From Anaeramoeba flamelloides (lineage: Eukaryota; Metamonada; Anaeramoebidae), in NCBI GenBank assembly GCA_027625915.1, contig JANTQA010000023.1, positions 13,702,001 to 13,766,000 of the forward strand: DNA of 64,000 bases, written 5' to 3'. A model generated the notes under the pieces. It did no database searches, was not told the DNA's origin, and saw nothing but the letters and a program-made list of their open reading frames with translations. Positions within the stretch are counted from its first letter, which is position 1, and every line of letters starts with the position of its first letter. The translations under genes and the position numbers were made by a program. This document shows, one piece after another, positions 49,243 to 63,115 of the stretch.

Positions 49243-52200
49243 AAAGGCACTTGTATTTTTTAAAAATAAAATTAAAGCTTGTTAAGGCACAATCGTTTTA
49301 AAAAAAGCGAAGAATTATTAAAAAATTTTTAGAAATTTTTCTGTTGAAAGTAAGTGAAATTTTTTTTAGTATTAAAACTATTTGAAACTTTTCAGTTTTA
49401 CTAAAGCTAATATCAACCTTTAAATGTTGTGTAGAGGTTGGGGTGTGAATGAAATTACTTTTAAAATTTTTTTTTCACTTTATTAAAGCACAAACTATTA
49501 AAAAGGTATTAATTCTGGCAAAATGATTAAAAATAAAAATCTTCAAATTTTCAAAGTGACTTTATTAACAAATTTTTTTTTTTTATTTATATTTTGGTTT
49601 ATAAACTTGTGATGATAATCATTTCAATAATTTATCAATTGGGATCGATTTTTTGAATTAAAGATTCATATTTTTTCAAGTATTAAACCGAAAAAGTAAC
49701 CAATTATTTTTCATAACATTTTAATTTTATTCTTGAAAATGATTTAACCTTTTTAGTTTAAAAGTTGAAAAGTCTTGATTTTGAAAAAAAAAATTATATT
49801 TTGGTTATTTTTAAGAAGTAATATCCTGGTATAAATAACAGCTAATAAAATTAATTGAAGTATATGCGATTTAATAAACAATTATTTAATACCATTAACT
49901 CCTTTTCTCAGTAAAAATTTGAAAATTATTTTAAAAATCATAAATAATGATAAACTACTTGTATTTAAATGTAATAATGATCTTTTTGTAATTATGTATC
50001 AAATATTATTTAGTTGATCCAAAAGAATTAGATAATTTGTAACTATTTTTTTAGTGGAGAAAATAAGATTATTGAGTACTTGGACTAATATCAAATAATT
50101 TCTGTTTTTATCATGAACAAGTAAAGTTTTCACAAATTTTAATGTTTATTAATTGGAAATAAAAGATATTGTTTTTTATGTTAGAAAAAAAGGAAATAAT
50201 AAAGAATCTGTTACATCATTTTTACAATTTTTTTAATATTTTTTAAGCATTTTTGATTCCATTAATTAAAACTTGAAAATTTTACTCAATTTATTACAAT
50301 TTTTTTTTAATTATCAAAGATTTTAATTATTAACAAAAATATTTCAGATTATTAGTAAAATACACAAATTGGTCATAATTTACTTTATCTGGAATATATT
50401 AAATAATTGTTAATTTATCTATTTATTATCCATTTATTAAACTGTTGATAATACTTATTATATCAAAAAAGATTGATAACAGTTATTTAATATTTCTGAC
50501 AATAAATACCATTTATGTTGTAAGGTCAATCGAAATTATTTATTCTTGATATTTACAATCTAGCGACAATTATTGGTAAATATTTTTTACTTTTCAATCC
50601 GGGACTTTATAATTATTTGGTTTTATCTAAATTAATTTAGATTTATATTTAATATTTTTAAGTATTCTATTTCCTAATTAATATTTTCAACATCTATTTT
50701 TAAAATATTTTAATTTTCTGAAATATTTTCAAAATCAGGAATTTTTTATTTTCTTTTGTAGTTTATATCTTTTTTGTAGATTGTGATCCAGGTTTGATCT
50801 AGTTTTTTTTGGTATTGTAAGTTATTCTTTTGTAATATATATATTGGTCTTTTAAAATTTTTATATTATTTTAAATTTATCGGAACACCTATCAAATTTA
50901 AAAATAATTTTGTGTTAAATTATAAAAATACTAGTATTTATAGTAATTATCAAATTTTTATTGATTTAAATATTTGCAATTTTACTCTGTTATCTTGTTT
51001 TTATTTTACATTAATTACAATTTTTCCGATCCAACTTTATAAGGAATTTAGGTTAGAATAAAAATTGTATCTTAATGTACTAAACAATACAATTGAGGAC
51101 AATAGTCCTTGTAAAAAATCCATAAAAATAGACTTTTTTGATTTTTTTTTCCGCCTCAAATTTGTTTGAAAGTTTGGGTTTTGAAACTGGTACTAAATAA
51201 ATAGAATTTTTCGACATTTTCTATTTTTTGGATTTATCTATTAAATTTTTTTCCCTATTTCATAAGTGTTTCTTAAAAATGATGAGGGTACAGTCAGTTT
51301 CACTTTTAAGGCACAAACTTTCAACGAAATTTAAGGCAAAAAAAAATCTCAAATTAAGGCACAAAATTTGGAATTTTTTATTTTACAATTTATTTTTACT
51401 AGAATTTGAATTTTGTGCTTTAATTTGAGATTTTTATTGTGCCTTAAATTTCGTTGAAAGTTTGTGCCTTAAAAGTGAAACTGACTGTAATATAAAACTG
51501 TAAAAAGCTCTGATTTTTACTAATTTCTTGGTGTTTTTTCGTTCTGAGTAGCCTTTGTAAATTTTCTCAATGCTTTTATAAATATCATGATGTTTTAGAT
51601 TTTGAGTGGTACCTCAAAATGATTTGATCCTAAGATGTATATCAGAATAGTTTTATCTACAACCACTCTTTTTCTCAATCAGTAATTTCCTCATATTTTT
51701 TTCTTTCAATTATAAAGATTAGAAATTTTACTTACCAAAAAAATTCGATCAGAAAAAAACTGAAACATAATCTCAAAAAAAAATCTAAATTTTGGTTATT
51801 ATTTGAAATCTTCTATTCGTTATATACAAAAAATGTTGGAAATTCTTTGTGAAACATAAGCCTGAAAAAAAAGGTGGATGTTTATAATCACTCTTACTTG
51901 TTGGATATCTAATAATATTTGTTACCCTTTAATTTTGTTTTTTCGAGTTTTTAATATATAAATTATTTATTGTGTAATTATGTCTTCCTTATCGGGATGT
52001 ATAGTATTACTAACAAGGTCGTGAATGTGTATAAGTTTTACAAAATTTAATATAAATTTCAATTATTTTTAATTTTTTTAATAAGCACATACATTTTTTT
52101 TTTATTTTACTTACTCTATATGTCCTTAATAAAATTATGCACTATTTTTTTCTGATTAATATTTTTCAAAATTTAGCCTTATAACTTAATTCCATTTAAC

Positions 52201-53682
52201 ATCTGGGATAAATCTTTTTAGAATAAAAACACTCTCAACTTTTGAATATCGAAAATATTTTTTGAAATTACTGTACACTTTTTTATTTTTTTTTGAAAAA
52301 TTGGGGTTGAGAGAATTTTGAAATAGAAGAATAAGTTAAAATATTAAATTAGAGTGGTTTTCCAGAGAGTTTATTTTTTTAGTTTAACCTTTTTTTAAAT
52401 TTTACTATTTAAAATTAAAAAAAAAACATTTGAGGACCAAATTAGTCCCTTTTGTGATAAGAAAATTCCCATAATTTAGAATTTGTTTTAGTAAATGAGT
52501 TAAAACAAGAGAATGTAAATAAAAATATACATAATTTCAAGTGCGAATTCAATGATTTTGGCAAAAAATGTTTTCAAGAAAAAGTTAAATTGAAACTTTA
52601 TTTATTTTTATTTTTTCATTTAGTTTTTTTAATTGTATTAATGAAAGGTATTTGATCAATTTTCCATTTTTAGTGTTTTTTGGATCGTAAGGACATATAT
52701 GAAAATAGTTAATCAAAATTTCTAAATAAATAGTTATTAAAATTAAATTTTTAAACAAAAACAATAGTTTAGTTGATAAATATATGAAAAACTTCCAAAA
52801 AATTGTATTAGGTTTAAAAAGTTCTAAGAATATCAATTCTACAATTTCCGTTTCAATTTCAATTTGATTATACTTTTTAATTTATAAATTTTTTTTTTAT
52901 TTTTTGTATTTTATTTTCATTTCTTTTTTTCCATTTATTTAGGTTAGGAATTTTTTTTTTCAATGGCTGGCAGAAGATTAAAGTTTAATTTATTCAATAG
53001 AAAACTTAAAGACAATTAATTACGAGATATCTAATCCTTTGACAGATCAATAATTGTTGGTGAAATTTCAACATATTAATTAATACAATTTTTTGTTCCA
53101 CTTATTTCATCATTTTCGACACACAGATTTTTATTTTTCTTTTTATATTTTTTTCTTTTGTTTGCAGACAAATGATTACACATAAAAAAAATTAAGGCTG
53201 GGTAACTTTAAGGTAATTTTATATTACCTTTGGAAAACTTCAACAAATTGTGATTATTTTTGCTAATTTTTGATTCTGGGATATGTCCACATTTTTGGAA
53301 AAGGGTTTTATATTGACAATTTCCTTTTTTCTCATAACATATTTTTTTCGAGAGGTGTGTGGCTTGTTAAAAATGGAAATAAGATTTTCAAAAAAGTGTA
53401 AAAAACTTTTCACCATATTGTTATTCTGGAAATAACTTTTCACATATTCCAAGATTATTTTTCTTTTTGTGATTATTTCGTGTTTATTTTAATGAGTGGT
53501 AACTCTTTAAGAATTTTATACCAAAACTAAAACCCAAAGAAATGAGTGAGTGTTTTCATGAATTCCAACAAATACGGAAATAATTTTAATTTCGATTTTC
53601 ATTTTTTCGTTTTTTTTTTAAAGAAGAAACTTTTCCTAAAAATAAAATTATTACTTCAAACCGTAATTCAATTTTTAAAGAA
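49243..53682. other. 4.4 kb spacer with one mariner-type MITE
   Basis: Gene-free apart from the element at 51291-51487. Sequence around 52990-53110 and 53250-53320 is a weak relative of 37640-37760, 37910-37970 and 9085-9125 (shared: TTTTTGATT, GTCCA..TTTTTGGAA). Nothing else identified. Confidence 0.55.
51291..51487. mobile_element. Palindromic mariner-type MITE, copy 1
   Basis: 197 bp between TA dinucleotides (51289-51290 and 51488-51489), beginning CAGTCAGTTTCACTTTTAAG and ending in its inverse. The arms extend about 78 bp each (AAGGCACAAACTTTCAACGA, AATCTCAAATTAA) with a 40 bp centre. TA target duplication and CAGT ends are the signature of Tc1/mariner non-autonomous elements. Nearly identical copy at 56696-56894. 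Confidence 0.88.
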
Positions 53683-54056
53683 ATGACAAACACAATTGAA
53701 TTTCAAGAGAACACAGAAAACAAAAGCAACTTGTCGAAAAAAATACAAAAAGAAGAAACCAATAACTCGAATCAATTCGAAGAAAGTGATTCAAATGATG
53801 AAGATATTGCAAGCTTCAATTTCGTTGTCCCAAAAGAAAGTGATCCAATAGAAGAACCCGAAACACACCACATTAAAGAAAGTAAATACATCTTTGTTGA
53901 GAAAAATGAGGACTACTCCAATTCATCAAGGAAACAGAAACAAGATGGTGGAGATTGGGTTGTAAAAGATCAAAAAGATGAAGAAAACATCAAAGATCAA
54001 GAGCAACTTCAACAACAACTGCAACAACTGCAACAAAAAACACAACAACCACAACC

Positions 54057-54090
<34 letters not shown>

Positions 54091-54333
54091 AAAAAAAGTC
54101 AAATAATTCAAGTCGAATCATTAGATTTCTGCTCACAAATTGTACAATCACAAATTCCAGATTTCCTTGACTCAACTCATGAAGACCAACAAACGAAATT
54201 TAATTTACTCCGTAGTGTACACTCCTTTTCACAACAACTTCTTCCTTCGAGAAAAAAGAAAGCAAAAAAATTTCAAAAGCCAAGAATGGCACGACAATTA
54301 TCTAACCCAAAGCATTTAGAGGACTTTGACTAG
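53683..54333 (+). CDS. Acidic/polyglutamine protein of unknown function
   Basis: Single exon, 216 residues, start ATG at 53683 in a clean 5' context, stop TAG. Not recognised. The first 110 residues are acidic and Asn/Glu/Lys-rich; about 107-145 is a Gln tract coded almost entirely by CAA with QLQQ and QPQPQQ interruptions; the C-terminal 75 residues are better composed (VESLDFCSQIVQSQIPDFLD, FNLLRSVHSFSQQLL) and end after a basic cluster SRKKKAKKFQKPRMARQ that could be a nuclear signal. Short F/Y-x-x-V patches flanked by acidic residues (FNFV, YIFV) resemble Atg8-binding motifs but occur by chance. A disordered nuclear or regulatory protein is likely. Codon use and the composed C-terminus support a real gene. 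Confidence 0.7.
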
Positions 54334-57300
54334 TGTCTTTAACTTTTCTTGTATATCTTTTTTTGGTTTTATTAAATTACTAAAAATAAGACTCTTTATT
54401 TTTTCTTCTTTCCTTCCTGCTTCTGAAAAATAAAAAAATAATTGTATATTTAAGAAACAATCCTTAAACCTCTTCTTTTCTCTTTAATTTTGAGCTTAAA
54501 AATCGAAAAATTAATTTGTTTGTTCATAACAAAAATAGCCCAAAAATTGTTATCACTTGTTATTTAACCCACAATATTACTGTTTTTTGAAATTCATCTT
54601 TTCGAAAAAAATTTCAAACAATCAGCAAAATTTAAATTCTTAAGGACTAAGTTTTTAGGTGAAAATAATGGAATAATATATAAAATACCCTTGAAAGAGT
54701 TATGTAATCCAAGTAATATTTACACACTGAGAATTTCTTTGAGAAAAAAATGAGAAATTTTCACAATTTCCACAATTTTCACAATTTTTGCCTTGTTAGA
54801 TCATACAAAATTTTGATTTTAATCTTTTAGATTTTCCATTTCAACTTTTTGAATTCACACTATTTTCTTGGACTGTTCTAAGGTATTTACAAAAAAGTGA
54901 GGAATTTTTTTTTTTACATTTCATAAAAAATCATCTCTGTTAGTGAAAGTATTCATTAATTGGCGATATCAAATTAAGTTTAATATTAATACCAATTGAA
55001 TAAATAGCTAAGGTATTTATTTCAAAATACGTTGGATGAAATATTTCCGAAAAAATTGAAAAAAAAAAATGCACTTATTTTGGTGATAACAATCTACGTC
55101 CAATTTCAAGAAAAAAATAGAAAAATTGAAAAGGTACAAATGATTTTTTAAATAATAAAATGCATTTATATGTTTTCAATTCTATTTGAAATTTTGTTGA
55201 GATTAAACAAGTTATTAAAACTGTGTTTTCTATCATAAAGAAAATAATAAACACCAGTTTTAAGGAAGTAAGTACATTTTACCATTTTGAAATTTTTTAA
55301 TTGTGTTAACATTACTGAAAAAATATTTTTTAAGTGCCACCAGATATTGAAACTTTGAAACCAAAACACCATCCACTAGTTTATTCGTGAATGGAATCAA
55401 AATAATTCAGAGTTGAATCTTAATTTTTTCAATTTTTTGAACATTTTTTTTGATTCAATTTTTGGTTTTATTAAATAAAGTTTTGGATCTAGAAATGTGT
55501 TTATACCAATGATCGAAATTAACCAAACAGTAAACCAACAAAATATACCCGAAAGGGTGTGTATTTGAAATAAATATTTTCTTTTAGAAGACCAAACACG
55601 AAAGATCACCATTTCAAATTAATTTATTGAAATCAAGAATGAAAAAAAAAAAAATCGATAAAAGCCTATTTTTGAAGATTGGTTTTCTTTATCTTCTTAG
55701 TTTGCATGAATACAAACTATTTTTTTAATTGAATTTCTCACCCCATTACTATTTATTATTTATTTTAAAAAACCTTTTGTGACAAATTTGCTTTCAAAAT
55801 TCTTTTTTACAGTATTTTTATCAAACCAAGCCAAAACAAAGAATACTATTTCAAAAATTAAAATAAAGGTGTTGAATTCTTGGAATCAAAAAACAGTTAC
55901 AAAAGATTCAACCCAAAATAAAAGAAGAATTTAAAAAAAATTTCAATCAGATTCAGAATTATTTTTAGTTCTTAATTTGATCAAAAATAAATAATTATAA
56001 AACCAACGAATTTGTCCAATAAACCCTCTTCTCAAGAAGAATTAAAAAAATCTCTGATTTTCTGAACCCAAACCAGAATTAGATGACATAAATGAAAATA
56101 GGATTTTTAAATTCATTTTGGAAATTCTTTTGAAATAAACAGTAATTTGTTTATCAAAAATTTTCCAAATAAAATTTTTTCATAAAGAATTAAAAATAAA
56201 ACAAAATAAAGAATAAGTAATTGTGTAAAATGTTATAGATAAGATCAAGTAATAAATGATTTTTATTTATTTCTTTTTGATCAATTTTTTCATTTTTTTG
56301 ATTTGCGTTTTTTTGTTCGTAGGAAAATATCTATTTCTAGAATATATTCCACTCTAGTATTTATGAAAATATCAATGTATTTGACGAAAGAAATGATTTG
56401 AATAATTCAGCTTCACATAAATTGTGGCACTCAAAAAATGAAAAATGTACTTATCCCCTTAACACATAAAAAATATCAGATAAAATCGAGAAGAGAAAAT
56501 TTAATATATTTTATTTATGTAATACAATACTAAGAAGCAAATTGAATCATTACCAATAATCTATAAATAGTAGTTAATGATTGTAGATGTTTAAATACTT
56601 TTTTGAAGATTGAGTTTTATAAATGTATTTTAAAATTAATTTGCCCCACTTTATTGGAAATAACTTACCTATTTTTTATACATTTGCTTTTACTACAGTC
56701 AGTTTCACATTTAATGCACAAAATTTCAACGAAATTTAAGGCAAAAAAAAAATCTCAAATTAAAGCACAATTTTTTAGAATTTTAATTTTCACAAATTAT
56801 TTTATTAGAATTTGAAATCATGTGCCTTAATTTGAGATTTTTATTGTGCCTTAAATTTCATTGAAAGTTTGTGCCTTAAAAACGAAACTGACTGTAATTT
56901 GAACTGTTCTCAAATTTGAAATGCTCTTGAAAATCCTCAAAAATCATTGTTTGCAATTATTACATTTGTAATTTTCAATTTTCCTTTTCATTGAAAAAGA
57001 AAGAAAAAAAGTCTGTGTGAAAAGATAAAGATGACGAAAAATCTTTTTTTTTTTTTTGTCCAATTTCTTCCTATTGAAAATTTATTTGAGAAGTGAAAGT
57101 GAAATAACACAACACTCAAAACCCTAATGGGTAGGAAAATAATCCTTAAAGATCATCTGTATTATATAGATATTCCGGATTATTTTTTGACTACAGCATA
57201 TTTAATAACTATGAGGAAAGTTACAACAAGTTATCTTGTTATTGTTAATAATTTAGATTTATTTTTTTGGAAATTATGGTTTTGATTGTTATCAAAGAAA

Positions 57301-58972
57301 AATTTGAGTTGTTAAAATCCATTTTTGGGGCAAATTAAGCATCATTGCTAATTTTCCATGGAGAATTATAACATAGTACTTGAAAAAATATGAAATCTGT
57401 TTCCTTTTCTTACTGGTATTTAGAAATAGAATTCTTGTTGGTCGAATTTCCCAAATTGAATTAATTTCGTATCATTATGTGTATAAAAGTAAAAGTCAAT
57501 AGATTTGGTTTTAATAGTTAAATTTTTTTTAAGACAAAAATCTACTTTTCCAGTTCTATTTGAGAAGTTTTCAACACTACTGTTGATTGTAAAATAAAAA
57601 GATCAAAAATTTTAGTCCAGCTTTCCAAAATGATCACATTACACAAATTATAACAAATCGTCAAAAGTACCCATTTAACAAACGAAAATTAATAATTTAA
57701 ACTGGCTTATAAATTAAAAAATAGAAATTATTCTCTTTTTTTATCTTTAATTAGATTTAATATTTTCTTTTCATTTTTAAAGAAATGATACCCTATAATC
57801 TTTCGCTACATTATAGTTGGGATCAAAAAGTATAAATATAATTTCATATTTTTAGGAAGTATCGACAAGTGCCTAGATTTTCCAGAATTCAAAGAAATAG
57901 AGAAAAATCAAAGATTTTGCTCAATTCTTTTAAATTATCGACAAACTAAGGCCATTTTTTTTTAATTTCAATAATAAGCCAAAAATTTGAGAGAATGTAG
58001 AGAGTTTTCAAATTACAAAAAAACCTAACTAAAAATCAAAAAAACATTTTTTTTTCCAAAATAAAAAACACATAATTCTTTCATAGACCAAATAATTGAT
58101 TCCATCTTTGAAAGGTATTTGTCAGATTTAAAATATTTTTAAAATAATATAAAATGATTTCTAATTTGTGAAGAAAAAAAATTCAAATTTTTTATTATTT
58201 AATTTCAATAAAATATTAATAGAACTTTGAAAGAGTAGATTCTTCAACTTATTTTATAAAATATCTTTAAAAATAATTTTTGATCAAAGATCTTTAATTA
58301 ACCAATAGTGTTCATTACAATTGAAGTTATTAATGTTGTTAAAAGTAGGAAATATTTAATTTTTTTTGAAAAATTTTTTTCAGGATTGTGAATAGTTGGT
58401 TTCCAGAACAGCTTATAATTTTAAAAGCACTTTGTCTGCTCAAGAAGTGAATTTTTAAGTGACTCAATACATGTTTTCCAATTCAAAGAGTGAATAAACA
58501 CATCTTGATTAGAAGTATTTTCTACTTGCTTAATTTTTTTCAAGGATTCAATATTTGGTTTATTTTTCTTCAATTTTTAAAATAAGAACTAATTGTCACT
58601 GTTTAAGTTTTCAGAGAAACTATCAGAAATTATAAAAATCGAGATATCCAAAAATCAAAAATATTTAGAACCTTATTATTTTCGTTTGTGATCTCGTAAC
58701 TGAAAAATCAAAAATAAAAGATTAGATCTGTTTGACTTTAAATTATAAAAGAAAAAGAATTCTTTTGAAAATGATAATTTATTTTTCTAAAGTCGCTACA
58801 GATAAAGTGAATTCTTTGGTTGGACTAAATTGTATTCTTGGGTAAACAATTACTCTATTCCCTTTTGGAAAAAATAATAATGTTTTGTTAATCCCTTAAT
58901 TTGTCATTTTTTTTCAATTTTTGCTTTTACTTTTTTTTTTTTTTTTTTTGATTATTTTTTCTCAAAAGCGTA
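54334..58972. other. 4.6 kb spacer with MITE and repeat relics
   Basis: No gene recognised. Contains the second mariner-type MITE (56696-56894), a relative of the 5982-6200 repeat near 57590-57710, and a degenerate TAGGTTTT-type hairpin stretch at about 57865-58040 (AAGTGCCTAGATTTTCCAGA, then AAACCTAACT). Confidence 0.5.
56696..56894. mobile_element. Palindromic mariner-type MITE, copy 2
   Basis: 199 bp flanked by TA on both sides (56694-56695, 56895-56896), starting CAGTCAGTTTCACATTTAA and ending ACGAAACTGACTG. Same arms and centre as 51291-51487 with a modest number of differences, so both descend from a recent common element. Confidence 0.87.
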
Positions 58973-61900
58973 ATGAGTGAATCGAGTAACAACAATTTAG
59001 ACTTATACCAAGATCTTAAACTGGACGGAAATGGCGAGTCAGAAGAATCAGAGGAAGAAGAACAAGTAAGTGTTGTCACTGATGAATTTGATGGCTTTCA
59101 ATCATCAAACCCAGAAAAATATGCACAACTACAAAAAAAAATTACACCAACAAAAACCAAAAAACAACCACAAGAAATTTCGAAAAGCACTTATACTTTA
59201 TCGTTATCTACACCTTCTCCCGACATCAAGAAACAAACAGTCTCAAAAACGGTTAATAATACAGTCACTACCCAAGAGGGAAATACCCAAAATAACCCAA
59301 ATGAGAAAAATGAACAGCCCGTTAAAGACAACGAAGAAGTTCCCTTTGAAACAGAAGGATCAACAGAAGAATCAGATTCGAGAAGTGTCTATGTTGGAAA
59401 TGTAGATTACCAAGTAACAGAGGAACAACTCAAAGAACTCTTTAAAGATGCTGGCGGTATTAAAAGAGTAACTATACCAAAAGGCTATGGTGGGTATGTA
59501 TATTTCCTTTTCATTTGTTTTTTTTTTTTTTTTTTTTTTCCTTTTTTTTTTACTTACAAAATTATGAATAATTTTTTTTTGCTTGGGATATTATGAATAA
59601 TTTTTTTTTTGGAATTTTTGTGTTCTCTGGTTCTTTGAATTAATTTTGTACTTTTTCTGTCGTGGTTTATTCTTTTGTGCTGAAATTTTCTTTTTCAAAT
59701 CTTGAAGAAAAAAACAAACAAAACCGAACAAAAAACAAAAAAGAAAAGTTTTCTTCCAAATAAAAAGCAAATTTTTTCAAACGAAATAGTTTTAAAATGT
59801 CAGTAGTCCTTCTAGTTTTAAAACAATTAAGATTCCAAATGACTGTTAATAATTACTTCTAAAAATAAATCAGTCTTAAAGCAAAATAAGAACGTAATTT
59901 TCAAAAAGTTTTAGCAATAAAAGTTTTTCAAAATTCTCCAATAAATAGTTTAACAAATTTCAATTCAACTATTTGAAGAACACTATTTAAAAAAACTTTT
60001 GTGTAACACTCTCTTGAAAACAATTTTAACTTGAATTAAATTCTTAATACTGTTTAATAAATTGGCCATAGTGTTATTTTCATTTAAATTTAGTTTACAT
60101 CCAACTAAACTCTTTTAGTGCTAAGGTTGACCAAAATTTTTTTATTCTAAAGGAATTTGTTTGATCCATGAATTTTATAATAAATCTGAAGAAAAAAAAC
60201 CGTTAACAGTCTAATATTGCCACTAATTTAATGTTTCGTTTGGTTTTTAAAAAGTCGAGAAAAAAAAATGAAAAAGCAATTAATTTTTTATCAATGTTTC
60301 AAAGTCCTAAACAACTTTTTATTTTGAAAAAAATGAAAAAGAAATGAATTCTTTGGTTGACTTATTCACAGGTTGTTTATTTTGGTTATAATCATTAATT
60401 TTCCATTTTCATTAATATTCTTTGTCTGATTTGCAATTGTTTGAAAAAGAATTTTAGAAAAGCTGGGTTTTCGGTTTTACGTTTTACGTTTTACGTTTTC
60501 TTTTTTCTTTTTCCCCAAAAACTGCACTGTCTTTTCAATACGGAAACATTCTAAATTTCGATCATTTTCAAATTCTTTTTTTAAATAAAAGAATTGTTTT
60601 TGTATCATCCCTCATCAGAAAATATGTTTTTGAAAATTGGATCTTTTTCATTTTGTCACTAATTTTTACAAAGTATTTTTTAAAATTATTGTTTATTTTG
60701 TCTGTTATTGAAAATCGGATCATTTTGATTTTATTCATAATTCTTATCTGTTCTTTGAAGAAAATTATTGTTTTTTTTTTTCTTGAAAGCCTAAAAAGAG
60801 GTTATTAGAAAAAAAATTGAAAAATAATGAAAAATGAATTTTTCAGAATAACAGTCAAATGCAACACACTTATTTTTTACTAGAAAATCAAAGAAAGCAA
60901 AAGAACACATATCATTTTTGAAAGAAAATTAAATTCCATATTTAATCAAGAATCAAAAACACTCAAAAAATTATAGGTTTCTTTGATTTCTTTGATTTCT
61001 TTGATTTCTTTGATTTCTTTGATTTCTGTTATTCTTGGACTTTAGTAATTTCTGTGATTTCTGTCATTTTTATGACTTTTTGACTGCAAAATGGAATTTT
61101 TCTATAATTTACATTATCAAATCTTCTTTATAGCTTATTAATAGAATCTAATTTGGTAATTTTCGAAAAGCTTTTATTGTCAAAAAAAAGTTATTTAAAA
61201 TTGGAAATTTTCATTTTTTTCATCTTCAATCAAGTCACAAATATTCTATTTTTATGATCTTTTGAAACTATATCAATAGAATACTTTCTTATTAAAAAAT
61301 ATTAAAGTATACAGATAATACTGATTTATCATACATCTTTTGAACTTACGAAAAGGGGGTAACTTATTTCATCTATTAAAAAGTTCGCCAAAAAATTTCA
61401 CATTGTTAATATCGAAAAAATAAAAACGAATTGATCGACTTTTCAAGTTTAAAATTAGTTTGTATAACTATCTTGGAAAAAAAAGTTAATAAAAATTTTT
61501 GAATTCGAGTTTATTTAACATTTGGAGTAAAGATTATTAAAATTATTAAAATTATTATATTCACTAATCCACATGTTTGTGTCATTAATTTAAAACTATT
61601 CAATTTTAATTACTTATTTTATTATTTTTCATATGATTTTTTTTTTTTAAAAAAAAAAGATATCCAAAAGGATTTGCGTATATTGAATTTGAGGAAGCCG
61701 AATCTATTGAGAATGCTTTAAAAATAAATGGTACGGAATTAAATGGTAGAGAGGTCAAAATCGTTCGAAAAAGAACAAATATCGCAGGATATAATCAATA
61801 TATTCAAGGATACTCTGGCGGGTATGGTGGTTATAATAGAGGTGGTTTCAACAGGGGAAGAGGGTTTTATAGAGGAAGAGGAAGGGGAAGGGGAAGAGGA

Positions 61901-61987
61901 AGAGGTAGAGGCAGGGGAAGAGGTAGAGGTAGAGGCAGGGGAAGGGGAAGGGGAAGGGGTTATTATAGGGGAAGGGGTTATTATTAA
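58973..61987 (+). CDS. PABPN1: Nuclear poly(A)-binding protein (PABPN1-like)
   Basis: Binds growing poly(A) tails in the nucleus and stimulates poly(A) polymerase. Exons 58973-59493 and 61660-61987 join in phase 2 across a 2166 bp intron (GTATGT donor, poly-A then AG acceptor); 282 residues. Residues 1-135 are acidic and low-complexity, with no obvious copy of the coiled coil of animal PABPN1. The RRM begins [20 protein letters not shown] (RNP2 VYVGNV, 139-144) and continues [19 protein letters not shown] (RNP1 176-184) and [11 protein letters not shown], the last phrase close to the PKRTN of PABPN1. The splice site lies in the loop before RNP1. The C-terminal 45 residues are an RG/GRGRG tract ending GYYRGRGYY, the expected target of arginine methylation. 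The Sgn1/Rbp29 family is an alternative name for the same type. Confidence 0.9.
60979..61027 (+). repeat. TTTGATTTC 9-bp tandem repeat in PABPN1 intron
   Basis: About five perfect tandem copies of a 9-base unit within the intron, followed by degenerate copies (ATTTCTGTGATTTCTGTCAT). A separate 7-base repeat GTTTTAC occurs three to four times at about 60473-60500. Confidence 0.85.
61860..61980 (+). repeat. Purine-rich coding repeat for the RG tail
   Basis: Imperfect hexamers of GGAAGA, GGTAGA and GGCAGG encode the GRGRG tail of the PABPN1-like protein. The units differ at silent third positions, so the repeat has been kept at protein level rather than being a fresh DNA expansion. Confidence 0.8.
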
Positions 61988-63115
61988 AAATGTAATAAAT
62001 AATTAAAAACAGAAAAAATAATTTTATTTATTTAACTTTGATTACCAGATAATTTCATTCCTATGTTTTTTTTTATTTATTTTTTTTTGTGTTTAATTTA
62101 ATTTTATTTTAAACACTCCAAATTGATTTTTTTCTTTAAAATCATATTTTTTTTTTTTTTTTAGATTTATCTTTATTTTTCTTTTAAATTGAAGTTATAT
62201 TTTTTTTTATTAATTCTTTTTCTCTGATTTTTTTAATTTGTTTAAAATTAAAATAACTATTTAAAAAAAAAATGTTTATTTTTGTATTTTCAATTAGATT
62301 CTATTCACAAAACAAATATTTATTTCCAATTCAAAAAAAAAAAATCAAAAGTAAATTTATCCCATTAATAAACTTGTAATATATCCAAAAATTAAAAAAT
62401 TAATTTTTTTTGAATTTTTAAAAATTTTTTATCAATTAAAAAAAAAAAAAAAACAATCTAATCTACTTTGTTTTTTATTTTTTTTTTGGATCACTATTCA
62501 GTCAGTAATTTTCCAAATAATTCATAAAGTAAACTGCCACTTCAAAATTAGATTAAATTTTTTAAGATCACATTTATTAAAAAGAAATGAATTTACGAAA
62601 ATTTAAGAAAATTGGAAAACATAGTCCTTTTTGAAAAAGTTAGACTTTAAGAGAATCGATAATGGACCAATTGTAAAGTGTCCAACTTGAAATCTGAAGA
62701 TTGGAGCTTCGATTCCACTTAACCACATTATTTTTGATTCTTTATCATTTTCTCAAACAGTTTCAAAAAGCACCAAGGAATAATTTTAATTAAAATTTGT
62801 GTTTTGCTTTATAGAACTACTAATTCTTTGAAGAAATTGTATGACATTTTGAATCTTTTTGACTATACTAAAAATCGAACCACAATGGAATTGAAAGAAA
62901 CCTCCTCTTGATTAAGGGGGTAAATACCATTCTTGGGGAAATTGGTAAACTCTTGCTATGTTCAATAATACATTTAATTCAAATTCTAGGAGTGTGGTCA
63001 AGCACCTTTAATTAAATACATTTTTTTTCACAATTTCAAAAATTATATAAAAAAACGAGCAATACATTTCCAGAATTTAAAAGAATATAGAAAAATCTTT
63101 GATTTTTATTTATTT

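Noticed and set aside
53926-54175. Leu- and Val-rich minus-strand frames
   Set aside because: They are the antisense reading of the CAA-coded glutamine tract.
61743-62006. Glu/Gly-rich frame overlapping PABPN1 exon 2
   Set aside because: Out-of-frame reading of the RG-tail repeat; the in-frame reading gives the RRM and RG tail.
62645-62730. tRNA-like stretch with a B-box-like GCTTCGATTCC and a possible anticodon arm TCCAA..TTGGA
   Set aside because: The acceptor ends do not pair, the T-stem has two mismatches including the position that should be G53-C61, the D-arm would need a 24-base loop and the anticodon loop is eight bases too long. Treated as chance or a decayed relic.
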